Of a stretch of 64,000 nucleotides of DNA, positions 44,396-54,026 are shown piece by piece (positions within the stretch are counted from its first letter, which is position 1; every line of letters starts with the position of its first letter). The notes beneath the pieces were generated by a model. The model worked only from the letters and a program-made list of their open reading frames with translations. It had not been told where the DNA came from and made no database searches. Origin of the DNA: Burkholderia ambifaria (lineage in GTDB: Bacteria > Pseudomonadota > Gammaproteobacteria > Burkholderiales > Burkholderiaceae); NCBI RefSeq assembly GCF_001443045.1, contig NZ_LKPJ01000002.1, positions 33,267 through 97,266 of the forward strand, written 5' to 3'. The translations under genes and the position numbers were made by a program.

Positions 44396-46657
44396 CTATG
44401 CGTCGATACGCTTCCTGAGCCCTTCGCCGGCAAACGGCATGTCGCGCGGGCGCTGGCCGGTCGCGTCGAAGATCGCGTTGGCGAGCGCGCCGGCGGTCGG
44501 CCCCATCGACGCTTCGGCCGCGCCGAGAAACGGTGCGCCGGGACGGTTGATCAGGTGCACCTTCACGCTTTGCGGCGCGGCCTGGAAACGCAGGATCGGA
44601 TAGCTGCTCCAGTCGAAGCTGCGGATGCGCTGCGTGTCGTAGTTCAGCGCCTCGTACAGCGTCCAGCTGGCAGCCTGCACGATGCCGCCCTCGATCTGGT
44701 TGCGGATGCCGTCCGGCGACACGATCTGACCGGCATCGACGGCGACCTCCGCGCGATCGAGAATAACCTGTCCGGTTTCTGGCACAACGGTGATTTCAAC
44801 CGCCATTGCGACATAGGCCATCAGGTTCTTGTACTTGCCGAACGCGAACCCGACGCCGCGGTTGCGTGCGCGCGGCGGCCGCGGCCATCCGAAGTGCGAC
44901 GCGACGAGCCGGATCACCTGCTGCGCGCGGTGGTCCTGCATGTGGCGCAGCCGGAATTCGACGGGATCGATGCCGGCCGCGTGCGCGAGCTCGTCCATGA
45001 AGCTTTCGATCGACCAGACGTTCGTATGCGCGCCGAGCGAGCGCATGGCCGACGTCTGCAGCGGCATCGTCGGCGAGAAGTGATTCACGATATGCATGTT
45101 CGGGAGCGCATACAGCGGGATCGCATTGCGATCGCCGCCGCCCTCGGGCTGCAGCATCGGCGTCGACGGCGCGGGGACGAACGGCGGCTCGAGCATCCGC
45201 GCGGGCAGCAGCCGGCCGGCATTGACGATGCGTTCGTTGTGCGAGCTGCTCCACAGCGCGTACTTCCAGTCGACGATACGGCCGCCGGCGTCGAGCGACG
45301 CGCTGATTTCGGTGACCATGGCCGGCGTGAAGTGATCCCACGTGTGCTCTTGCTCGCGCATCCATTGAACGCGGATCGGCTTGCCGGGCATCGCGGCCGC
45401 GATCAGCGCCGCATGCGCGGCGGCATCGTCCGCGCCGTTGTGCCCGTAGCAGCCGGAGCCCTCGGTGTGAATGCAGCGGATCGCCGCCTTCGGCATCGAC
45501 AGCATCTCGGCGAGCGCGTCGCGCAGCGGATAGACGCCTTGCGAGTGGGTCCACACGGTCAGCATGCCATTCTCGAGATGCGCGACCGAACAGGACGGCC
45601 CGATCGAGCCGTGCAGCAGGTAGTTTTTCCGGAACGTGGCGCTCAGCGTCTTCGCCGCGGGCGCGGCGGCCGCATGCGTATTGGCGATCTCGATGTTTTG
45701 TGTGGCGATGCGCTTCAGGTCTTCATGGACGGTTGCGCGATCCGGCAACGCGCGGCCCGCCGACCAGCGGCTGCCGGCGGCCAGCGCGCGCTGCGCGACG
45801 ACCGCCTGCCATTCGCCCTGTGCGACGACGGCAAGCATGCTGCCGTTGCGCACGATCCGCACGACGCCCGGCATCTTCAGGATCGCGGCTTCGTCGAACG
45901 ACTGCAGCTTCGCGTCGTACACCGGCGGCATCACGACGCGCGCATGCAGCATGCCGGGCAGTTCGATGTCCTGCACATAGCTGACGCCGCCCGTGACCTT
46001 GTTCGGAATGTCGACGCGCGGCAGCGACGTGCCGATCACGGCGAACGTCGACGGCGGCTTGAGCGGCGACGTCGGCGTCGCGTTGCGGTGCAGGTCGACG
46101 ATGCGTACCGCGTCGCCATAGCGCATCGTGCGGCCGTCCGGCGCCTTGATGAGCGCGTCGGCGACCGTGAGCGAGCGCGGATCGACGCCGAACTGCTTCG
46201 CCGCGCCGTCGACCAGCAGCGCGCGCACCTGCGCGGCGGCGTTCAGCAGCGCGGAGCCGCTGTCCGCCATCGTATGGCTGCCGGCGGTCAGGCCTTCGTC
46301 CGGCGATGCGCCGGTGTCGGCGGTCAGGAACGTGATCAGCGAGGGCTTCATGTTCAGCTCCTCGGCCGCCACCTGCAGCAGCGCGGTGCGCACGCCGGTG
46401 CCCAGCTCGACCTTGCCCGTGAATACGGTGACCTTGCCGTCGGGCGCGATCTTGATCCACGCATCGAGCAGCGGGTTCGTCTTCAGGCTGCCGGCCAGCG
46501 TTTCGGTGGCTTTGGCTACGTGGACGGCCGCGCCTTCGTCCGCGATCACGACCTCGGCGGCGGCGCGAGCGGCCGGCGCGAGACTGAACGCGACGAACAG
46601 CGCGCCCGAGACCATGAAGTGCCGGCGGCTTTCGTCGATGTCGTCGGGTGCGTTCAT
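44396..46657 (-). CDS. molybdenum hydroxylase large subunit (IorB / isoquinoline 1-oxidoreductase beta type)
   Basis: 753-aa molybdopterin-binding subunit. The N-terminus has a Tat signal (Ser-Arg-Arg-His-Phe-Met with a hydrophobic stretch ending Ala-Arg-Ala), so the enzyme acts in the periplasm. Later blocks include Gly-Lys-Val-Glu-Leu-Gly-Thr-Gly near 78, Met-Arg-Ser-Leu-Gly-Ala-His near 535 and Phe-Leu-Gly-Ala-Ala-Glu-Ala-Ser-Met near 710, the last containing the catalytic Glu of the xanthine-oxidase family. IorB-like enzymes oxidise N-heterocycles or aldehydes and pass electrons to a 2Fe-2S subunit and a cytochrome c. The ATG overlaps the stop of that subunit's gene by one base. Confidence 0.9.
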   Translation of the reverse strand: MNAPDDIDESRRHFMVSGALFVAFSLAPAARAAAEVVIADEGAAVHVAKATETLAGSLKTNPLLDAWIKIAPDGKVTVFTGKVELGTGVRTALLQVAAEELNMKPSLITFLTADTGASPDEGLTAGSHTMADSGSALLNAAAQVRALLVDGAAKQFGVDPRSLTVADALIKAPDGRTMRYGDAVRIVDLHRNATPTSPLKPPSTFAVIGTSLPRVDIPNKVTGGVSYVQDIELPGMLHARVVMPPVYDAKLQSFDEAAILKMPGVVRIVRNGSMLAVVAQGEWQAVVAQRALAAGSRWSAGRALPDRATVHEDLKRIATQNIEIANTHAAAAPAAKTLSATFRKNYLLHGSIGPSCSVAHLENGMLTVWTHSQGVYPLRDALAEMLSMPKAAIRCIHTEGSGCYGHNGADDAAAHAALIAAAMPGKPIRVQWMREQEHTWDHFTPAMVTEISASLDAGGRIVDWKYALWSSSHNERIVNAGRLLPARMLEPPFVPAPSTPMLQPEGGGDRNAIPLYALPNMHIVNHFSPTMPLQTSAMRSLGAHTNVWSIESFMDELAHAAGIDPVEFRLRHMQDHRAQQVIRLVASHFGWPRPPRARNRGVGFAFGKYKNLMAYVAMAVEITVVPETGQVILDRAEVAVDAGQIVSPDGIRNQIEGGIVQAASWTLYEALNYDTQRIRSFDWSSYPILRFQAAPQSVKVHLINRPGAPFLGAAEASMGPTAGALANAIFDATGQRPRDMPFAGEGLRKRIDA

Positions 46658-47139
46658 CAGAATTTGCTCCGAGCCGGTTGCGGATCCGGCAGGCCCGCGA
46701 CCTGGCGCACGGCCGCCAGGATCCGCAGGTGGGTGCCGCAGCGGCACAGATTCGGTTCCATGTGGGTACGCAGTTCGCGTTCGGTCGGTTTCGGGTTGCG
46801 TTCGAGCAGTGCCTGCGCGCGCATGATCATGCCGGCGATGCAATAGCCGCACTGCGCCGCCTGGTGATCGATGAACGCCTGCTGAAGCTTGCCCGGCCGC
46901 TCGGCGGTGCCGAGGCTCTCGAGGGTTCTGACGCTGCGCGCGCCGACCGCGGAGACCGGGAGCAGGCACGAGAACGTCGGCTTGTCGTCGACGATCACGG
47001 TACAGGCGCCGCACTGTCCGAGGCCGCAGCCGAACTTTGCGCCGTGCAGGTGCAGGTCGTTGCGCAGCGCGTAGAGAAGCGGCGTGGACGGATCGATGTC
47101 GAGCGTGTGCCGCGCACCGTTGACGGTGAGGGTGATCAT
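46657..47139 (-). CDS. (2Fe-2S)-binding subunit of molybdenum hydroxylase (IorA type)
   Basis: 160-aa small subunit with two 2Fe-2S clusters. An N-terminal plant-ferredoxin-like site is Cys-Gly-Leu-Gly-Gln-Cys-Gly-Ala-Cys near 38-46 with a further Cys near 58. A C-terminal helical site is Cys-Gly-Tyr-Cys near 97-100 and Cys-Arg-Cys-Gly near 132-135. It shuttles electrons from the molybdenum centre to cytochrome c. It overlaps the cytochrome gene by 4 bases and the large-subunit gene by one base, so expression is coupled. Confidence 0.92.
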   Translation of the reverse strand: MITLTVNGARHTLDIDPSTPLLYALRNDLHLHGAKFGCGLGQCGACTVIVDDKPTFSCLLPVSAVGARSVRTLESLGTAERPGKLQQAFIDHQAAQCGYCIAGMIMRAQALLERNPKPTERELRTHMEPNLCRCGTHLRILAAVRQVAGLPDPQPARSKF

Positions 47140-48416
47140 CGCGTGCTGTCCTCCTTTCTGAGCTTCGCCGCCATGGCTTCGATGCCGTTCCACGCGGGGT
47201 GATCCGAGTACGCTTCGCGGATATAGGCGGCGAGGTCCGCGATCTGGCGGTCGTCGTACTGGTCGATGAACGACGGCATGTAGTTGAGCGTGTCCTCGCC
47301 ATGCCAGCCGATGCCGTTGAACATCATCTGGATCGCGTTGCGCGGCGTGTCCGCGGCGACCGCCGTGCTGAACGCGAGCGTCGGCCGCTCGCCGATCGAC
47401 TGCATCGGCGCCGCCGGCCCGTGGCACTGCGCGCACGATGCCTGGAACAGGACCGCACCGCGTTGTCCGGCGGGCGTCGCGGGCTGGCGCGCGGCTTCGA
47501 CTGCGCTGGCTCGCGGGCTGGCCGGCCTCTGGATCGACAGGATGTACGCGGCGATCGCCTCGACGTCGTCCACGGGCACGGTCGCGAGATCGCGCGTGAC
47601 GGGCAGCATCGGTCCGGCGGCCGCGCCGTGCTCGCTCGCGCGGCCGGTGCGCAGGTACGTCACCAGTTGCGCCTGCGTCCACGGTCGTGCCGCATTGGCG
47701 AGCGTATTGAGCGGTGGCGCTTCCCAGCCGTCGACGATGCCGCCGTCGAACGCCTTGCCCGCCTGTTCGCCGCCGATCGCATTCAGCGGCGAATGACAGG
47801 ATGCGCAGTGGCCGAGACCGTCGACAAGCATCTTGCCGCGATTCCACTGCGCGGATTGCGACGGGTCCGGCGCGTACGCACCTTCGCGCAGGAACAGGAC
47901 GTTCCAGAACGCGACCAGCGGACGGAAGTTGAGCGGGAAGATCAGCGCGTTCTTCGGTGTCTTTGCCTGAACCGGCTCGCGCGTCATCAGGTACGCGTAG
48001 GCGGCCGTGATGTCGTCGTCGGACATGCGCGTGAAATGAATGTACGGGAAGGCCGGGTAGAGCGGATGACCGTCGCGGGCGATCCCGGTGCGCAGCGCAC
48101 GCGCGAAGGCGTCGCGCGACCAGCGGCCGATGCCGGTATCGGCGTCCGGCGTGATGTTGGTCGCGTAGATCGTGCCGAACGGCGTCGCGAGCGGCAGCCC
48201 GCCGGCGAACGGCTTGCCGTCCTTCGCCGTATGGCAGACGACGCAATCGCCGAGTGCGACCACGCGCGCGCCGGCCCGCACGAGTTGCGGATCGAACGAC
48301 GCGCGCCCGGGCGGATCGATCGGCGCGATCGACGGTCGGATCATGACGGCTGCCGCGATCGCCAGGCCGGCGACCGCGACGCCAGCCAAGCCGGACCAGA
48401 GTCGTTTGTGCTTCAT
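47136..48416 (-). CDS. triheme membrane-anchored cytochrome c subunit
   Basis: 426-aa cytochrome with three Cys-x-x-Cys-His sites: Cys-Val-Val-Cys-His near 59, Cys-Ala-Ser-Cys-His near 205 and Cys-Ala-Gln-Cys-His near 335. An uncleaved N-terminal hydrophobic segment (about 8-28) follows Lys-His-Lys-Arg and should anchor it in the inner membrane. The layout matches the cytochrome subunit of alcohol and aldehyde dehydrogenases, which passes electrons to the respiratory chain. It starts the three-gene operon with the IorA- and IorB-type genes. Confidence 0.9.
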   Translation of the reverse strand: MKHKRLWSGLAGVAVAGLAIAAAVMIRPSIAPIDPPGRASFDPQLVRAGARVVALGDCVVCHTAKDGKPFAGGLPLATPFGTIYATNITPDADTGIGRWSRDAFARALRTGIARDGHPLYPAFPYIHFTRMSDDDITAAYAYLMTREPVQAKTPKNALIFPLNFRPLVAFWNVLFLREGAYAPDPSQSAQWNRGKMLVDGLGHCASCHSPLNAIGGEQAGKAFDGGIVDGWEAPPLNTLANAARPWTQAQLVTYLRTGRASEHGAAAGPMLPVTRDLATVPVDDVEAIAAYILSIQRPASPRASAVEAARQPATPAGQRGAVLFQASCAQCHGPAAPMQSIGERPTLAFSTAVAADTPRNAIQMMFNGIGWHGEDTLNYMPSFIDQYDDRQIADLAAYIREAYSDHPAWNGIEAMAAKLRKEDSTR

Positions 48417-48598
48417 GCGCGCTCCACGCGAACCGGCTGCTCGTGCCTGATTCGACGTGCGGGACGATGTGCGGCTGAAATCATGCGTCACTCCAGGATG
48501 GGCGCCAGGCGCAGGCAAACGCCCGCGCGACGGCTCGTGAAAGCAGTCTACGCGTGCGCTGGCACCATTTCCTGAAGCTGCGCTGAAACGTTCTGAAG

Positions 48599-51500
48599 TT
48601 AGCGCGTCGTGGTTACCGGCAGCCGGAACGTCAGCGTGGTACCGCCGCCGGTGCGCGGCGCGGCCTCGAGCGTGCCGCCGTGCGCCTCGATGATCGAGCG
48701 GCAGATCGCGAGGCCCATCCCCATGCCGTGCGACTTCGTCGTGAAGAAGGGATCGAAGATCTGGCCGGCGATGCCGGCGTCGATGCCGGCGCCGCGATCG
48801 GCGATGCGGATGATCACGTGGCCGTCTCCGGCGTGCGACGCGACGTCGAGTTCGCGCGACGCGGCCGGGCCGTCCATCGCGTCGAGCGCGTTGGTGACCA
48901 GGTTCAGGATCACCTGCTGGATCTGCGTGCGATCGGCCATCACGCGGATGTCGTCGCAGTGCAGGTCGACGCGCAGTGCGACCTGCTTGGCGTCGATTTC
49001 GGGCGCCGTGAGATGCAGCATGTCGCGAATCAGCGCGTCGATCGCGAGCGGGGCCAGCGCGAGCGGCGCCTGGCGGGCGAGCGATCGCAACGCGCGGACG
49101 ATGTCGGCGGCCCGCACGCCGGACGCGCGAATGTCCTCGAGGCTCGCGAGCGCTTCGCCGAGGTCGGGCTGCGTGCCGCGCAGCCAGCGCATGCAGGCAC
49201 CCACGCTCGTCACGATGCTGGTGAGCGGCTGGTTGATCTCGTGCGCGATCGACGCGGCCAGTTCGCCCATCACGGTCACGTGCGCGGTGCGTGCGAGCTC
49301 GGTCCGCGCGTGCCGCAGCGCGGCCTCCGTCTCGAGCCGGCGCGCGTTCTCGTCGATCAGTTCCGCATAGAGCCGTGCGGATTCGAGCGCGTTGGCCGCC
49401 TGCGGCGCCAGTACTTCCAGCATCGCGATGCGCCGCGGCGAAAACACGCCGTTGGTCAACGCATTCTCGAGATAGAGCACGCCGATCAGCGCGCCCTGTT
49501 TCAGCAGCGGCAGGCAGACCAGCGAGCGCGTCGGATGCGCGCGCAGGCTGTCGACGTGATCGGGTGCGCCTTCGCGTTGCGCGTTCGCGAGCACGACCGG
49601 CTTGCGGGTTCGCACGGCGGTGTTCAGGATCGACAGCGGCACGTCGTCGTCGGTGGGTTCGCGGCGCGCAATGTCGACGTTGACATCGCTGCCGGCGATG
49701 CGCGCGGTTGCCTCGATCGTCAGCCGGTCGTGCCGTGCGAGCAGCAGCAGGCCGTAGCGCGCGCCCGCATAGACGATCATGTTGCGCATCAGCGTCTGGA
49801 TCAGGCGCTCCAGCACGATTTCCTCGGACAGCGAGTGCGCGGCGCGCATCGCGAGCGCTAGATCGAGATCCTCGCGCGCGGGCACGGCCGGCTCGCCCGG
49901 CAACGGATCCATCACGAGGAACGGGTGCTGCGACTCCAGCGCCTGCGTCTTGCCGGTCGCGCCCCAGCGCCGGTAGCACGCATGCGCGAGCCGCAGGTGA
50001 TGGCGGCCCGGACCGCTCAGCCCGAGCGACGCGGCGTGGCGCGCGGCCAGCTCATGCGCGAGCGCCTGTTCATGCACGAAACCGCGCTCCGCCGCGAGGC
50101 TGGCGGAGGCTTCGTACTGCTGCATCGCGACGACATGCTCGCCGCGCACGCGCGCGAACTCGGCGTCGATCAGCGCGAGCTTGTTGCGGAACGTCGCCGG
50201 ATTCCGTTCGCTCCACGCGGCGAAGCGCGCGCGCTGCGGCGCGAAGCGTTCGAGCAGCCGGTCGGGCGGCGTGGTGCCGCCGTCGCTCGCGATGCCCGCC
50301 AGCACGCCGAACAGCTGGAAGTCGGACTGCATGATGTGGGCGGGCGTCGACCACGCGAAAGGTGCGGCCGCATCGAGCGAGGCGCGCGCGGCGTCCGCGT
50401 CGCCGAAGATGAACGCCGCCTGGCCGGCGAGCACGTCGGTCCAGAACTGCAGCACCGACATCGGCGTCCTGGTCGACGCACGGGTGCGCCAGGTGCCGAT
50501 CGGCCGGTCGAAGCCGAGCTGCAGCGCATCGACGAATTCCGACTGCGTCGAAACGAGGTCGACGATGTCGTCGTAACGCGCGCCGCGCGCGATCTTCAGC
50601 AGCGGATCGATCTCGTCGCGGATCGCGGGCAGCGCTTCGCCCATCGACAGCAGGTCGCTGACGATGTGGTTGCAGCTGTAGCACATCCAGCGCAGCTCGG
50701 CACTCGCGTTGCCCGCCGCCTTCGCATCGCGCGCGCATTCGAGTGCATACGACAGCGGCCGGGTCCAGACGCTGACCTGGTCAAGCGCGATCAACGTCGC
50801 GGAACGATAGCGCTCGAACCCGTGGCGGTCGACCAGCGCGAGCGCGACCTGCGCGAATTCGAAACCCTCTTCGTACGCATCGCGATGCTGGGCGATGCTG
50901 ACGCCGTACCACGCGAGGCCCTGCACCGACGCGGCGGTGACGCCGTGGCGCAGGGTCAGCCGGACCATGGTCGCGAAATGCAGCAGCATCAGCCCGCCGC
51001 TCGGATAGAACATCGCGGCTTCGAGCGCGGTCAACAGCGCCATCGTGGCTTCCACGCGCGTGTCGGTCATCACGGGCAAGTCGACGAGGGTGCGGATGGC
51101 GCGGCCGTCGAGCGCCTCCTGCACCGCGTCGCAGGCCGCCGCGAGATCGGCCTCGACCGGTTCGGCGGGCAGTTCCACGCCGAGCAGCGCCAGCCCGGCC
51201 AGCGCGACGTCGACGGCCTGCCGGTAGCGCGACTCCACCGTGAGTTGCGCGGCTTTCAGCCGGTGGGCCTCGGCACGGTCGGCCGGCGTGCGCGTACGCG
51301 CCATGAGCTCGTCGATCGCGGTGGCCGCCTGCGCGGTTTCGCCGGTGGCGAGGAGCAGGCCGCAGCGAAGGATGCCGATCCGGCTCGCGAGACCATAATG
51401 CTGCGGCCACGCCTGCGGGCCGAGCAGCGATTGCGCGGACGCGAGAAACGACAGCGCGCGATCGCGCGCGGCGGCCGGCGCTGCCGCCTGCGCCGCCGCG

Positions 51501-53719
51501 ACCAGCACCTCCGCGAACGCGAGCGCGAGCGTGTGCTCGAGCGGCGCGGCTTTCGCCTGCTCGATCTGGGTGGCCAGGGCGAGCAGGCAGTCGGTCGACG
51601 AACGGTCCAGGCGGGCGAGCATCGCGGCGGCGATCCGGGTATGGCGCAGCGCGCGCTCCGCGCGGTCGGTGAGCGCGTACACGGCCTCGAGGATGCGGTC
51701 GTGAACGAAACGCCAGCGGTTGCCGGCATGCGACACGAGGCCGGCCTGACGCGCCGGGTCCATCCAGAAACTGAGTTCCGCGCGCGTCTTGCCGGCGGCG
51801 GCGCACAGCAGCGCATCGTCGGCGTCGATGCCGATGCAGGCCAGCAGCGACAGCAGCATTCTCGATTCGTGCGGCAGCCGCCGCATCCGGATCTCGAGCA
51901 GGCTGACGACGTTCTCGCTCAGGGAGCGCGCGTCGATATCGACCGAAGACCATTGCCATGTCTGCCGCGCCGCGTCGTAGTCGAGCAGCCGCTCGTCGAT
52001 CAGCGTACGCAGCAGTTGCTGGATGTGGAACGGATTGCCGCCGGTGTTGCGGTGAACGATGTCGCTCAGCCCGGACAGCCGATCCGGCGTGTCGCGGAGC
52101 ATGGCGGCCAGCATGTGAGGGACCTCGGCGGCGCCGAGCGGCGCGAGCGTCAGGGTCGACACGCGCGTGCGGTCGAGCTGCTGCAGGAAGCGGCGGAAGG
52201 CCGGCGTGAGATCGTGCTGCGGCCCGCTCCGATAACCGGCGACGATGCAGAAATTTGCCGGCGGGTCGGCCGCGATCGATGCGAGAAGCGCGAGCGTCGC
52301 GTCGTCGGCCCACTGGATGTCGTCCAGCGTCACGACCAGCGGTTCGGCCGGCGCCGCGAACGCGCGGAAAGCGTTCACGACGATCTGGCAGAGCCGGAAT
52401 GCCGGAATCGCATCGGCATGGTCGAACACGACGGGCTCGACATCGAGCAGCCATGTGATCTCCGGGAAGATGCGCGCCAGCAGGCTGGCCTGACGGCCCA
52501 CGCAGTCGTGCAGCCGCGCGGCGATCGCCGCCATTTCGTCGTGCCGGGCCAGCGTACTGCCGAACAGCGCGCGCAACGCCTGCAGCACGGGCGCGTAGGG
52601 CCGGGCGGGCTGGAACTGGTCGACCTTCGCCGACGCGCACCATGCGGTGCGCGACGCGGCACGCACGTCGCGCGTGAAAGCCTCGATCAGCGCGGTCTTG
52701 CCGATGCCGGCCGCCCCGTCGATCAGGACGATGGCCGCCTCGCCGGTCCGCGCGACGGTCGCGCGTATCGCATCGAGCCGGCGGGACTCGTGCTCGCGGC
52801 CGACCAGCAGGTCGGCCGTGTGCAAGCCGGCGAGCGGGTCGCTGCCGCCGAGCGTGAACGGCTCCACGAGGCCCGAGGCCAGCCCGTCGTGCCGGATGCG
52901 TTCGAGATCGCGCTGCACCGTTTCGCAGGACGGATAGCGGTCGGCAGGTTCCTTCGCGATCAGCTTCAGGATCAGCTCGCTCAGGATGGCCGGCACGTCT
53001 TCGCGAAAGGCCGTGGGCGGCGTCGGTTGCATGGCGACGTGCGCATAAACCCATTCGGATGTCGACGTGGCCTGGTACGGCAGCGCGCCCGTCAGCAGGC
53101 GAAACAGCGTAATGCCGAACGCATAGAGATCGGAGCGCTCGTCGACGCACGCGCCTTCCGATACCTCGGGCGCGGCGAACGCCGCGAAATCCGTGCGGAT
53201 CGTGCGTTCGGCGATGTGTTCCGCGCGACGGTCGCGGGCATGGGCAAACGAGCGGAGCATGACCGTGCCGTTCGGCGCGACGACGAAACTGGCCGGCTGC
53301 AGATCGCCGTGCAGCCAGCCGCGCCGATGCAGTTCGCCGAGCGTGCGCGCGGCCTGGATCGCGGTATCGAGAAAGACCTCGAGCGGCAGCGGCTCGTCGG
53401 CCAGCGTGTCGAACGCCCGTACGTCGACGCGCGGATAAACGAGCACCGGGCCGTCGGCCGCGCGGATCAGCGCGGCGGGAATCAGCGCCCACGCCGGGTC
53501 CAGCACGTCGTTCAATGCGAACTCGCGCTCGAATTGCCGGCAGCGCAGATCGAATTCCCAGCGGGTCTGGCATGCCGACCACACGCGCCCCGTATCGGCG
53601 TCCGTCAGGTCGAACTTCAGGATGTCGCCGCAGCGGACCGCATTGGACAGGCTGGCACGCGCGAACCAGTCGGCATCCATTCGATTCGCGTTGTCCGGGG
53701 CGCGCAAGGCTGGGTTCAC
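48599..53719 (-). CDS. kinase-like / STAND ATPase / GAF / sensor histidine kinase
   Basis: 1706-aa cytoplasmic multidomain protein. Residues about 60-290 form a Ser/Thr-kinase-like fold with His-Gly-Asp-Leu-Gln-Pro-Ala-Ser, but I see no clear catalytic Lys, and the Asp-Phe-Gly site reads Arg-Ser-Phe-Ala, so it may be a pseudokinase. Residues about 305-640 are an ATPase with Walker A Gly-Ala-Ala-Gly-Ile-Gly-Lys-Thr. Helical repeats follow, then a GAF domain (about 1295-1440). The histidine kinase core has the H-box His-Glu-Ile-Asn-Gln-Pro-Leu and an ATPase with Asp-Arg-Gly-Ala-Gly-Ile-Asp and Gly-Met-Gly-Met-Gly-Leu-Ala. The start codon at 53719 is GTG; an in-frame ATG at 53680 is equally possible. 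It is divergent from a winged-helix/ATPase gene and near two response-regulator genes. Confidence 0.85.
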   Translation of the reverse strand: MNPALRAPDNANRMDADWFARASLSNAVRCGDILKFDLTDADTGRVWSACQTRWEFDLRCRQFEREFALNDVLDPAWALIPAALIRAADGPVLVYPRVDVRAFDTLADEPLPLEVFLDTAIQAARTLGELHRRGWLHGDLQPASFVVAPNGTVMLRSFAHARDRRAEHIAERTIRTDFAAFAAPEVSEGACVDERSDLYAFGITLFRLLTGALPYQATSTSEWVYAHVAMQPTPPTAFREDVPAILSELILKLIAKEPADRYPSCETVQRDLERIRHDGLASGLVEPFTLGGSDPLAGLHTADLLVGREHESRRLDAIRATVARTGEAAIVLIDGAAGIGKTALIEAFTRDVRAASRTAWCASAKVDQFQPARPYAPVLQALRALFGSTLARHDEMAAIAARLHDCVGRQASLLARIFPEITWLLDVEPVVFDHADAIPAFRLCQIVVNAFRAFAAPAEPLVVTLDDIQWADDATLALLASIAADPPANFCIVAGYRSGPQHDLTPAFRRFLQQLDRTRVSTLTLAPLGAAEVPHMLAAMLRDTPDRLSGLSDIVHRNTGGNPFHIQQLLRTLIDERLLDYDAARQTWQWSSVDIDARSLSENVVSLLEIRMRRLPHESRMLLSLLACIGIDADDALLCAAAGKTRAELSFWMDPARQAGLVSHAGNRWRFVHDRILEAVYALTDRAERALRHTRIAAAMLARLDRSSTDCLLALATQIEQAKAAPLEHTLALAFAEVLVAAAQAAAPAAARDRALSFLASAQSLLGPQAWPQHYGLASRIGILRCGLLLATGETAQAATAIDELMARTRTPADRAEAHRLKAAQLTVESRYRQAVDVALAGLALLGVELPAEPVEADLAAACDAVQEALDGRAIRTLVDLPVMTDTRVEATMALLTALEAAMFYPSGGLMLLHFATMVRLTLRHGVTAASVQGLAWYGVSIAQHRDAYEEGFEFAQVALALVDRHGFERYRSATLIALDQVSVWTRPLSYALECARDAKAAGNASAELRWMCYSCNHIVSDLLSMGEALPAIRDEIDPLLKIARGARYDDIVDLVSTQSEFVDALQLGFDRPIGTWRTRASTRTPMSVLQFWTDVLAGQAAFIFGDADAARASLDAAAPFAWSTPAHIMQSDFQLFGVLAGIASDGGTTPPDRLLERFAPQRARFAAWSERNPATFRNKLALIDAEFARVRGEHVVAMQQYEASASLAAERGFVHEQALAHELAARHAASLGLSGPGRHHLRLAHACYRRWGATGKTQALESQHPFLVMDPLPGEPAVPAREDLDLALAMRAAHSLSEEIVLERLIQTLMRNMIVYAGARYGLLLLARHDRLTIEATARIAGSDVNVDIARREPTDDDVPLSILNTAVRTRKPVVLANAQREGAPDHVDSLRAHPTRSLVCLPLLKQGALIGVLYLENALTNGVFSPRRIAMLEVLAPQAANALESARLYAELIDENARRLETEAALRHARTELARTAHVTVMGELAASIAHEINQPLTSIVTSVGACMRWLRGTQPDLGEALASLEDIRASGVRAADIVRALRSLARQAPLALAPLAIDALIRDMLHLTAPEIDAKQVALRVDLHCDDIRVMADRTQIQQVILNLVTNALDAMDGPAASRELDVASHAGDGHVIIRIADRGAGIDAGIAGQIFDPFFTTKSHGMGMGLAICRSIIEAHGGTLEAAPRTGGGTTLTFRLPVTTTR

Positions 53720-54026
53720 GATGGCGTAGCAGGCGGGTTGAAGCAGAGTGTAAGCGGCTCGAGAACGGCATCGGCCGGGCTGAATGCGCGCGTGGCGGCG
53801 GCCCGTGCATTGTCCGTCAGCTCGCGAGAATTTGCAGTAACCGCGGCAGGCTCGACGGCCGAGGCCGGCGCCGCACTAAACCTATGGATAATGGTCGGCG
53901 CGCCTGTCGGGCCATACGATCCGTTTATGCGCCTCGACGTGCCGCGATGCGGCCGAAGGGGCAGAGCAGAGGGGGCCGCCTCGCGAGGCGGCGCACGGTT
54001 TGACGCAGCATGGGCGGGTGCGGATC
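53720..54026. other. divergent promoter region
   Basis: 307 bases between the histidine kinase gene and the next winged-helix/ATPase gene. I see no gene, repeat or clear promoter pair. Confidence 0.45.
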